Below the pieces are notes generated by a model that was not told the origin of the DNA, searched no databases, and worked only from the letters and a program-made list of their open reading frames with translations. 5,759 bases of DNA from UBA10110 sp964354145 (GTDB lineage Bacteria > Patescibacteriota > Kazan-3B-28 > UBA10110). Shown piece after piece: positions 1-5,329 of the stretch (the stretch's first letter is position 1; every line of letters begins with the position of its first letter). The stretch spans positions 1-5,759 of the forward strand of contig CAYGXX010000036.1 of NCBI GenBank assembly GCA_964354145.1, given 5' to 3'. The translations under genes were made by a program, and so were the position numbers.

Positions 1-2
1 TA

Positions 3-36
3 GCCCTCCGTAGTTTGCAGAACGAAGGACGGGTGA
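3..36. repeat. GC-rich imperfect hairpin at the window edge, origin unknown
   Basis: The CCCTCC at 4-9 can pair with the GGACGGG at about 27-33 if one C is bulged, which gives a short GC-rich stem-loop. The stretch from 1 to about 60 is clearly more GC-rich than the AT-rich DNA from 61 onward, so it may be the end of a different element. One short reading frame stays open from the edge to a TGA near position 41, but too little is visible to call a gene. It could be a terminator-like structure, part of an intergenic repeat family or the tail of a truncated gene. No choice among these can be made from the sequence. Confidence 0.3.
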
Positions 37-78
37 GATGAAGCGTAGCATGGGCACATGTTAATTCAAATAAAATAG

Positions 79-291
79 ATGAAATTTTTCTTTTTTGTAG
101 TCGGGGTATTTGGCGGTATTTTATATGTTATTTATCACCGTAAAATTACCGAAGTAATTAACATAAAGATTGGATGGGCAGAACAATATTTGGGATCAGG
201 CGGCACTTATACTGCTCATCTCTTGTTCGGATTAGTCGCCATTGTCCTAGGTTTTCTGATAGGTTTCGGTTGGATCCCGTTACCTTGGTAA
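79..291 (+). CDS. Small two-helix membrane protein, unknown function (70 aa)
   Basis: The protein is hypothetical and I do not recognise a named family. It begins with a very hydrophobic helix (residues 2-18, starting KFFFFVVGVFGG), followed by a basic segment (YHRK). A Gly-rich middle region (about residues 32-45) contains WAEQYLGSGGTYT. A second hydrophobic helix covers about residues 47-65, and the end is GWIPLPW. This suggests an integral inner-membrane protein with two passes. The ATG at 79 is the natural start because the first helix begins right after it, but no Shine-Dalgarno sequence is visible upstream (AT-rich leader AAATAAAATAG). The stop lies only 11 bases before tRNA-Ala on the same strand, so the two may share a transcript. 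Small membrane proteins of this shape are common in CPR genomes, which is weak contextual support only. Confidence 0.72.
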   Translation: MKFFFFVVGVFGGILYVIYHRKITEVINIKIGWAEQYLGSGGTYTAHLLFGLVAIVLGFLIGFGWIPLPW

Positions 292-302
292 TAAATATTT
301 CA

Positions 303-378
303 GGGCCGATAGCTCAGCTGGTAGAGCATCACATTTGCAATGTGGAGGTCCGGAGTTCGAATCTCCGTCGGTCCACCA
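303..378 (+). tRNA. tRNA-Ala, anticodon UGC, CCA encoded
   Basis: A full 76-nt cloverleaf can be folded. The acceptor stem pairs GGGCCGA with TCGGTCC and contains the G3-U70 wobble pair that alanyl-tRNA synthetase recognises. The D arm is GCTC/GAGC and the D loop contains GG. The anticodon stem TCACA/TGTGG closes a TTTGCAA loop with TGC at positions 34-36. The T arm is CGGAG, TTCGAAT, CTCCG. Discriminator A73 and the CCA tail are encoded in the gene. UGC reads GCN alanine codons. The gene sits 11 bases after the small membrane-protein gene and 16 bases before a strong terminator. No promoter of its own was found close upstream, so it is probably processed from a longer transcript. Confidence 0.98.
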
Positions 379-394
379 AATAAATTCACATATA

Positions 395-424
395 CTTAAA
401 CCCCTACTACAGTAGGGGTTTAAG
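395..424. terminator. Perfect 13-bp hairpin between convergent genes, probable bidirectional terminator
   Basis: Positions 395-407 and 412-424 are exact reverse complements (CTTAAACCCCTAC and GTAGGGGTTTAAG) around a TACA loop. The GC-rich core is flanked by AT pairs, as in intrinsic terminators that work both ways. On the plus strand it closes the tRNA-Ala unit. On the minus strand it follows the exported-protein gene that ends at 452 and leads into a moderately T-rich stretch. A clean run of T is missing on the plus-strand side, so plus-strand efficiency is less certain. Confidence 0.85.
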
Positions 425-451
425 ATAATTTGACTATTAGTGAAACCCTTC

Positions 452-1240
452 TTAGGCCGAGGGCAATATCTTAAGCAGGTCAACTCGTGCCGCTTCCACC
501 GCCGCTTTGAAATCGTTCACCGCTTTAGTGATAGCGGTGGTCTTGGTAGTGGTAAGGGCAGCTATCTTCTCTCCTAGTTTATCCACTGCTGTCTTCTCAG
601 TTTGCAACTTCGTTTTAGCTGTCTCTAGGGCTTTGACAAAAACGTTGCGGATGGCAGTAGAATCGGCTTCCGTCTTGCTACAATTAGTTTTAGCCTTATC
701 CAATGCCACCTTAACTGCCTGATAATAATTATTTGTAGCAGTAATTACACCAGAGCGACGAGTCGCTATAGCTGTATCTACTCCCCTTTTGAAAGTAGTT
801 AAGGCTGTGTCCATAGCTGTACGCCGAACTTTCACTGCAGACTCTATTGCCGCAATGAACTTCGCCACCGCCGCCTTCTCTTCAGGAGTAGTGGCCAGCT
901 TGTTCAATCTGGTGTATCTTTTGTCCCGATTAGCATCCCATTTATCCCGCCTTTCTTCTAGTTTGTTCTCCTGGTTTGTCCGCTTCTGGGTAGTAGCAGT
1001 TAAGCGGTTTTGGTAGTTGCTTTGGAGGCGCGAAACTTTATCGGCAATCTGTTGATCAATCTTGATGTTACTCACTTTAGTACAGAAATTGCCTCCGCCA
1101 ATACCTTTGCCATTCGGGTTGATACCGGGCTGACCGCTTCCTCCCAACTGCACTGCAGCCACTGTGCCAGGCCAAGTTAACCCAGCCAGCAACACTAGAA
1201 CCAGTATCGTTTTAATCCATTTAATACGAGTTTTCATCAT
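452..1240 (-). CDS. Exported Lys/Ala/Thr-rich helical protein, unknown function (about 262 aa)
   Basis: The family is not recognised. From the ATG at 1240 the protein starts with a clear signal peptide: a basic end (MMKTRIKWIK), a hydrophobic core (TILVLVLLAGLTW), then PGTVAA before a likely cleavage point. A short Gly/Asn/Pro-rich linker follows, then about 200 residues with almost no Pro or Gly that should form long alpha helices, possibly coiled coils (for example ENKLEERRDKWDANRDKRY and KALETAKTKLQTEKTAVDK). There are two cysteines, one in NFCTKV after the linker and one in KTNCSK near the middle, which could form a disulfide outside the cytoplasm. An in-frame GTG at 1258 with a GGGG-type site upstream would add residues before the signal peptide. 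The ATG at 1240 or 1237 suits export better. The start overlaps the upstream gene by about 20 bases, so translation is probably coupled. A periplasmic or surface structural role is a guess. Confidence 0.85.
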   Translation of the reverse strand: MMKTRIKWIKTILVLVLLAGLTWPGTVAAVQLGGSGQPGINPNGKGIGGGNFCTKVSNIKIDQQIADKVSRLQSNYQNRLTATTQKRTNQENKLEERRDKWDANRDKRYTRLNKLATTPEEKAAVAKFIAAIESAVKVRRTAMDTALTTFKRGVDTAIATRRSGVITATNNYYQAVKVALDKAKTNCSKTEADSTAIRNVFVKALETAKTKLQTEKTAVDKLGEKIAALTTTKTTAITKAVNDFKAAVEAARVDLLKILPSA

Positions 1241-1538
1241 AGAATTGATTAAGATCACCGATCCCCTGGCTAATTGACTTGGCTAAATCGGATTCTCCTG
1301 TCGCTATCCTGGCAGTAGTCTGCTCTGCGGTTCCATCCTGTAATATGCTCGCTATAATACTCTGCAGACCTCCTCCTAAACCTAAGGAAGGAAAACCACC
1401 ACCACTGGGCGCAACTTGATTAGCGGTAGGTTCACCCGTAGCCGACATCGGCTGATAATAATTCTTCCACCAATACCAACCGCCTATTACTATAGCGATA
1501 ATTATTATCCAAGCCCACCATGAATTTTGTTTTCTCAT
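1221..1538 (-). CDS. Single-pass membrane protein with Gly-rich linker, unknown function (105 aa)
   Basis: No family is recognised. The N-terminus (MRKQNS) is basic and is followed by a transmembrane helix rich in Trp, Ile and Val at residues 7-24 (WWAWIIIIAIVIGGWYWW). Then come a Pro/Gly/Ser linker (about residues 31-60, including APSGGGFPSLGLGGG) and a soluble C-terminal tail of about 45 polar residues. By the positive-inside rule the tail should lie outside the cytoplasm, on the same side as the exported protein encoded next. The stop overlaps that gene's start by about 20 bases, which points to translational coupling and a shared task. The ATG at 1538 is preceded by a stop in the same frame close upstream and shows no Shine-Dalgarno sequence. 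Confidence 0.8.
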   Translation of the reverse strand: MRKQNSWWAWIIIIAIVIGGWYWWKNYYQPMSATGEPTANQVAPSGGGFPSLGLGGGLQSIIASILQDGTAEQTTARIATGESDLAKSISQGIGDLNQFYDENSY

Positions 1539-1597
1539 AGGATTCAGTGATATTTAAGCTTTTTAATGCGAGGGTCGGTCCGGGCACCTCTAGATAT

Positions 1598-1603
1598 ATT
1601 ATA
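1598..1603 (-). promoter_or_regulatory. Candidate -10 element upstream of the two envelope genes
   Basis: A perfect TATAAT lies on the minus strand about 60 bases before the 105-residue gene, within the 114-base gap (1539-1652) after the Clp gene. No acceptable -35 lies 16-18 bases upstream (CCCTAA at 17) and there is no TGN extension, so this may be a chance match in AT-rich DNA. The gap also contains a GC-rich patch (1570-1588) and no convincing terminator. The two genes could therefore be read from here, by read-through from the Clp operon, or both. Confidence 0.3.
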
Positions 1604-1652
1604 AATCAATTCCCTTTCTCTTAGGGGTATGTTTTCCCATTCTAATCAAATC

Positions 1653-4094
1653 TTAACTGGATACGTCGGTCTCATCTACAGTCACTTCTCGGATTTCACT
1701 ACTCTGCATTAAGCTATTAGCCACCTTCGTTTCCACTACTTCCCGGATGACCCGTTCCAGTGGGCGCGCCCCAAAAGCCGGATCGTAACCTTTTTTAGCC
1801 AAGGCGGTAATTGCCGCGGGAGCCACTTGCAGCTCAATCCCTTTTTCCACTTTCAGCCGAGCGCTCAACTGTTTAATCTTCAGCGCAGCAATTTGTTCAA
1901 TCTGAGATATAGTTAAGGGCTTAAAGACAATTACTCCATCAAACCGATTAATGAATTCCGGCTTAAACACTTGCTGGGTAAGAAGTTGAGTGAGCTGCTT
2001 CTGCATTTCAGCATAGGGCGACTGATGGCGGACTGCCTCCTCGATGAAGCGCGCCTCCGCGTTGGAAGTGGCAATGATAATAGTATGGGTAAAATCAACT
2101 ACATTACCCAGATTGTCCGTCATCTTGCCTTCATCCAATACTCGGAGAAAAATATTCAAGACATCCGGATGAGCTTTCTCAATTTCATCAATTAGAACGA
2201 CAGCAAATGGCATCTTTTTCACCGCCTCGGTAAAACTGCCTCCTGCCAAAGCGATGTCTCCCGTCGCTAGGGGTGCCCCGACCAAGTTATATAATGATTC
2301 TTTGGTTTGGTACTCCCCCATATCCAGCCGGATCATTTTATTTTCATCGCCGAAATAAGCCCACGCTAAACTACGAGCAAGCTCAGTTTTACCTACGCCA
2401 GTAGGTCCCAGGAACAAGAAGGTCCCCATCGGGCGCTTACCGCCAGCTGCCACCCCCAAACGGGCTCGCTTCAGGGCCTCCACCACAGCGGTGACCGCTT
2501 CTGACTGGCCAACCAGCCGTTCATGAATCTTAGATTCCAAGGTAGCTAGTTTAGTTTTCTCATCTTGGCGAATATCGCCGATTGGGATATTAGTCTTAGA
2601 GCTCATTACCGCATCTATCTCCTGGCTAGTAACTAAGCCTATCCCTCGGCGAGCAGCATATACCGCTGCTTCATCGAGAAGGTCCTCGGCTTTATCCGGC
2701 AATTGATTGTCATGAATATACTGTTGGCTCAAAGCAACCGCTTGCTTAATGGCATTTAAAGTGATTAGTACACCTTGCCGAGATTCAATCTGCCGACTTA
2801 AATCTTCTAAGACCAGCACGGCAGCATCAGCATCCATCTCTTCAATGTTGACTCGAGTAAATAAGGTTACTAGATTGGCATTATTTTCAATATATTTCTT
2901 ATAATTTAAGGGGTCGGAGGTGCCAATTAGTTGCAAATTATTACCGCGCAAGGCGTCTAGTAAGATAGCAGACAAATCAAACCCCTCGCCGGACTTAGCC
3001 TTGCCCAGCTGGTCAAGATTACCGATAAATAAAATGGTATTGCCGGACCGGGAAGCTTCTTGCACGGCTCGCGAAAAGAGCTGTTGAAAATCACCGCCAG
3101 CCGCACCGATCATAGCCCCAACGTCCAGCTCAATCAATTTGTAATCATTCAAGCTGGGGATATCGCCGCGCAACATCCGAAGAGCCACATCCCCCACCAC
3201 TGAGGTCTTACCCACCCCGGGCTCACCCACTAAGATGAGGCTGTTACCTTGACTCTTAGACAACACTTGGATTGCTTCTTCCACTTCCCTGCCGCGCACC
3301 TTCGCTGATATTAATAATCCGACTTTAGCCAGTTCAGTCAAATTCCGACTGAAGCGATCTAGGATGGGCGTTGCTTTGGCTGTCCAAGTCTTGTTTAGAT
3401 TGCGTTTGGGTGTAAAGAGATCATGTAGCAACCCATAACGCAGTACCACCGGACGGTAATTCCATTGCCGTCGAGCCCAATCTGCCACCGCCAGAGCCTC
3501 TGCCAAATTAATCTTCTTACTATCCAAAACGGTAATAAAACTAGGAGACCCGCTCATAACCCCTTTTAATAGATGCGCCCAGGAAATCTGTGTTCCATCT
3601 TCTTTAGCGTAAATCAAAGCCTTGTCCATCGCGGGGTCAGCTGATTCTTTAACAGATCTTGATAAAATCGATTGCCAATCTTCAGCTGCCATATTCAACC
3701 TCGCCAGAGTTAAAACTACAGGACGCAATCCTCCTAATGCCTGCAAAAGCTGTCCCATGGTCAAGGGCGAATTCTTAGCTGTCGCAACTGCCCGCCAGAC
3801 CACTTGCCTAGTCGGCCAATCTAAACCATCAGTAAGGGTAAATTGTTTGTTATCCGCCGGCCGAATTCCTTTTAACCGATGTACCCAATACAAACTAACC
3901 AGGACGAGCATGAAAGCTCCCCTAATTAATGTCGCCAGTGGCAGCCCTGTCTCTCCATCAAACCAACCAACCCATACCGCTATAGCCAACCAGCCAAAAG
4001 TTAACCCTAACCAGCCATAGAAACTAATCCGCAACCAAACTACCTGATAATAGCTGGGCCAGCCGGACTGATTTAATCGTAAATTAAGATTCAT
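1653..4094 (-). CDS. Membrane-anchored Clp/HSP100-family AAA+ ATPase with degenerate first ATPase domain (813 aa)
   Basis: This is a two-ATPase-domain Clp protein fused to a membrane anchor. Residues about 20-45 and 52-74 are two transmembrane helices. Residues about 85-225 resemble the paired-repeat Clp N-domain (ALIYAKEDGTQISWAHLL). ATPase domain 1 has Walker A GEPGVGKT (290-297), but Walker B reads ILFIGNLD (354-361) where active relatives have ILFIDE. The usual RRF arginine finger reads TLF (410-412), and the KYRG pore loop is replaced by GAAGG. There is no coiled-coil M-domain between the two ATPase domains. Domain 2 keeps Walker A GPTGVGKT (563-570), Walker B VVLIDEIEKAH (D636, E637), sensor N678, arginine finger R717 in PEFINR and sensor-2 GARPLERV (R777). 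Its pore loop reads GAPLATGD instead of GSPPGYVG, and no ClpP-docking GF/GL tripeptide is seen. ATG 4094 was preferred to TTG 4100. It starts 9 bases after the upstream stop. Family membership is firm. Substrate and exact role are unknown. Confidence 0.93.
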   Translation of the reverse strand: MNLNLRLNQSGWPSYYQVVWLRISFYGWLGLTFGWLAIAVWVGWFDGETGLPLATLIRGAFMLVLVSLYWVHRLKGIRPADNKQFTLTDGLDWPTRQVVWRAVATAKNSPLTMGQLLQALGGLRPVVLTLARLNMAAEDWQSILSRSVKESADPAMDKALIYAKEDGTQISWAHLLKGVMSGSPSFITVLDSKKINLAEALAVADWARRQWNYRPVVLRYGLLHDLFTPKRNLNKTWTAKATPILDRFSRNLTELAKVGLLISAKVRGREVEEAIQVLSKSQGNSLILVGEPGVGKTSVVGDVALRMLRGDIPSLNDYKLIELDVGAMIGAAGGDFQQLFSRAVQEASRSGNTILFIGNLDQLGKAKSGEGFDLSAILLDALRGNNLQLIGTSDPLNYKKYIENNANLVTLFTRVNIEEMDADAAVLVLEDLSRQIESRQGVLITLNAIKQAVALSQQYIHDNQLPDKAEDLLDEAAVYAARRGIGLVTSQEIDAVMSSKTNIPIGDIRQDEKTKLATLESKIHERLVGQSEAVTAVVEALKRARLGVAAGGKRPMGTFLFLGPTGVGKTELARSLAWAYFGDENKMIRLDMGEYQTKESLYNLVGAPLATGDIALAGGSFTEAVKKMPFAVVLIDEIEKAHPDVLNIFLRVLDEGKMTDNLGNVVDFTHTIIIATSNAEARFIEEAVRHQSPYAEMQKQLTQLLTQQVFKPEFINRFDGVIVFKPLTISQIEQIAALKIKQLSARLKVEKGIELQVAPAAITALAKKGYDPAFGARPLERVIREVVETKVANSLMQSSEIREVTVDETDVSS

Positions 4095-4103
4095 ATTCAA
4101 TCT

Positions 4104-4436
4104 TTAAAACTGGAAGTAAAAAATCAGCCAAGGCAAAATTAGCCAGCCGGCTATGGCGGCTAACCCTACTGCCAACACTCCCGCATAAATCACCAACGTA
4201 AATATAACTCTCGCTCCCCGCAGCGAAAAACCAATCACTCTGCCTGCCCAAGTGTAATCACCAAATAATGGCTCAACCGCCAACCAGAGCCGCAAATTAG
4301 CTTCAAATTGTAAGATATTATCAAAATCTAAGAGAGTATTCTTGGTACTCTGAAAAATTCCTGCTGGAATTTCCCAACCCCACCAGCGTAAAAATAAGTA
4401 AATTTCTTTAAAGGGCATTAACCAAATTTGAAACAT
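4104..4436 (-). CDS. Small membrane protein encoded just upstream of the Clp-like ATPase (110 aa)
   Basis: The family is not recognised. The N-terminal 30 residues are amphipathic and Trp-rich (FLRWWGWEIPAG). A middle region (about 38-73) contains ANLRLWLAVEPLFGDYTWAG. Residues about 74-109 are strongly hydrophobic (VIFTLVIYAGVLAVG, then AGWLILPWLIFYF) and can form a helical hairpin or one long membrane segment. It is the first gene after a consensus promoter and its stop precedes the Clp start by 9 bases, so the two are co-transcribed and probably translationally coupled. Being paired with a membrane-anchored ATPase makes it a candidate subunit or adaptor of the same complex, which is inference. 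The leader is only about 20 bases long and has no Shine-Dalgarno sequence. A second ATG at 4418 is possible. Confidence 0.82.
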   Translation of the reverse strand: MFQIWLMPFKEIYLFLRWWGWEIPAGIFQSTKNTLLDFDNILQFEANLRLWLAVEPLFGDYTWAGRVIGFSLRGARVIFTLVIYAGVLAVGLAAIAGWLILPWLIFYFQF

Positions 4437-4462
4437 TTTATCTTAATGTTAATTATAGTTAA

Positions 4463-4491
4463 ATTATATCACAAAAAGCTGAAAAGGTCAA
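4463..4491 (-). promoter_or_regulatory. Consensus sigma-70-type promoter of the Clp operon
   Basis: On the minus strand the -35 is TTGACC (4491-4486, 5 of 6 consensus), the spacer is exactly 17 bases, and the -10 is TATAAT (4468-4463, 6 of 6). Transcription should begin near 4456, giving a leader of about 20 bases before the ATG at 4436. A second TATAAT at 4457-4452 lacks a -35. The promoter lies immediately after the terminator of the 16S unit, so the ATPase operon appears to be an independent unit with strong constitutive potential. Confidence 0.85.
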
Positions 4492-4504
4492 GAGCAGGCC
4501 TATC

Positions 4505-4533
4505 CTAAAATAAACCACCCTAGTGGTTGATTT
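4505..4533 (-). terminator. Intrinsic terminator of the 16S rRNA transcript
   Basis: Read on the minus strand, AACCAC pairs with GTGGTT around a TAGG loop (4528-4513). The stem continues with AT pairs after one mismatch and is followed by TATTTTAG. It lies about 165 bases after the 16S 3' end and just before the -35 of the next operon. It therefore ends the rRNA transcript without any 23S gene having been reached. Confidence 0.72.
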
Positions 4534-4691
4534 GCTCGAGTTGATAGTCAGAGAGTAGCCAGCAGTGCTTTCCCATCTAATAAAAGATGGCGGTCTTACT
4601 TCTAATGAAGCTGGAACATCAGTGGTTGGGTGCCAGAAACAAGGGTTGGCCTTGCATCCAGCATCCAACCACAGATATTCAATGACTCCCT
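4534..4691 (-). other. 16S 3' trailer with nested hairpins, no gene seen
   Basis: This spacer contains no tRNA and no convincing gene. It is structured. GTGGTTGG at 4672-4665 pairs with CCAACCAC at 4629-4622 (8 bp, extended by three pairs past an A-C mismatch) and encloses a smaller CAAGG/CCTTG hairpin. A separate 6-bp hairpin (CCATCT/AGATGG) lies at 4573-4590. These could be pre-rRNA folding or processing elements. The matching 5' leader is outside the window, so a processing stem cannot be tested here. Confidence 0.5.
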
Positions 4692-4826
4692 AGAAAGGAG
4701 GTGTTCCATCCGCACGTTCCCGTACGGATACCTTGTTACGACTTCACCCCAATCATCAGCTTCGCCTTAGTCCCCTAATGGGGGTTTCGGGCGCCTCTGA
4801 CTTTCGTGGTGTGACGGGCGGTGATT

Positions 4827-4848
4827 GCGATTAGGTAGTTTCTATCGC
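4827..4848 (-). other. Terminal hairpin of the intron, overlapping the endonuclease stop codon
   Basis: Read on the minus strand, GCGAT (4848-4844) pairs with ATCGC (4831-4827) across a 12-base loop. The 5-bp stem sits 3 bases before the 3' exon and includes the last codons and stop of the endonuclease gene. It may position the 3' splice site. The pairing is visible but the role is inference. Confidence 0.45.
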
Positions 4849-5292
4849 TCCCCACTGGACGTGCGCGTCTAGCGCATCCAGCGAGTCTCTATGCTGAATT
4901 GATCTAATTTCTGCTATTCCTGCTGGTGTCAGATGTTTCTTATCGCGCATCATCTCGGCCACTCGGCAAAACTCTTCGAATTGCCAACGCTTCTTGGCCT
5001 GTAATGGATAATGCTGGAAAAATGGAATTACTTTGCCAGCTATATCTGCGAAGTTACTGACTTTGTATTTTACATGTGGCCGCCAATTATTATACCGTTT
5101 GTAATTCAACTGGTAGATGTTGCCACAACCGAGCACTGCTTTGATTTGCTGAAGAATAGCTTCATCGTCTTCCCGGAGCTCGATTTCAAATATCAATCTG
5201 ACCTCCGGTAAACGCTTGCCGTTTTTATTGATGGTAATGCTGAAGCATCCTTCTCCATCAACGAAACCGACAATATAATTTGGATCTAACAT
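4831..5292 (-). CDS. LAGLIDADG homing endonuclease, single-motif type (153 aa)
   Basis: The protein is encoded inside the 16S intron and should cut intron-less 16S genes near the insertion site, so that repair copies the intron in. The signature is YIVGFVDGEG at residues 6-15, with acidic D12 and E14. E14 takes the place of the catalytic Asp of I-CreI-like enzymes, a common variant. Only one motif is present in 153 residues, so the enzyme should act as a homodimer. The C-terminal half (FFQHYPLQAKKRWQFEEFC, then a KHLTPAGIAEI segment) is typical of LAGLIDADG_1 proteins. The start is ATG 5292, because AAGGGGTGA lies 5 bases upstream and the motif begins just inside. An earlier in-frame start at 5370 would run through the structured RNA. 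The stop is 7 bases before the deduced 3' splice site. The reading frame is intact, so recent activity is plausible. Confidence 0.94.
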   Translation of the reverse strand: MLDPNYIVGFVDGEGCFSITINKNGKRLPEVRLIFEIELREDDEAILQQIKAVLGCGNIYQLNYKRYNNWRPHVKYKVSNFADIAGKVIPFFQHYPLQAKKRWQFEEFCRVAEMMRDKKHLTPAGIAEIRSIQHRDSLDALDAHVQWGAIETT

Positions 5293-5297
5293 AGAGT

Positions 5298-5306
5298 TCA
5301 CCCCTT
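5298..5306 (-). promoter_or_regulatory. Strong Shine-Dalgarno site of the homing endonuclease
   Basis: AAGGGGTGA lies 5 bases before ATG 5292 and closely matches the anti-Shine-Dalgarno CCTCCTTTC of the 16S gene in this window. It decides the start codon. It is the only strong site seen in front of any gene here. Confidence 0.8.
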
Positions 5307-5307
5307 C

Positions 5308-5329
5308 ATCTGCTTTTATTATAAAGCAA
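5308..5329 (-). promoter_or_regulatory. Hairpin containing a TATAAT ahead of the endonuclease gene
   Basis: On the minus strand TTTGCTTT pairs with AAAGCAGA (one G-T wobble) and the loop region contains TATAAT. It might be a weak internal promoter that lets the endonuclease be made apart from pre-rRNA, or simply the last hairpin of the intron leader. The 17-base -35 position (GCTGAT) is poor. Confidence 0.25.

Noticed and set aside
174..383. Plus-strand open frame of 69 codons
   Set aside because: It overlaps the membrane-protein gene in another frame and runs through the tRNA, with no start signal.
280..483. Minus-strand open frame of 67 codons
   Set aside because: It is antisense to tRNA-Ala and crosses the terminator hairpin. 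Peptides of this kind are common false calls opposite tRNA genes.
507..1016. Plus-strand open frames opposite the exported protein
   Set aside because: They are hydrophobic shadows created by the repetitive Ala/Thr/Lys codons on the other strand, with no start signals.
1611..1627. Possible terminator after the Clp gene (CCC and GGG blocks)
   Set aside because: Only about three GC pairs can form and no T run follows, so termination here is not supported.
3622..4020. Plus-strand open frame of 132 codons
   Set aside because: It lies wholly antisense within the Clp-like ATPase gene, which has clear family motifs along this stretch.
4459..4668. Minus-strand open frame of 69 codons after the 16S gene
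   Set aside because: It spans the trailer hairpins, the terminator and the Clp promoter, has no ribosome site, and its composition does not resemble a protein of this genome.
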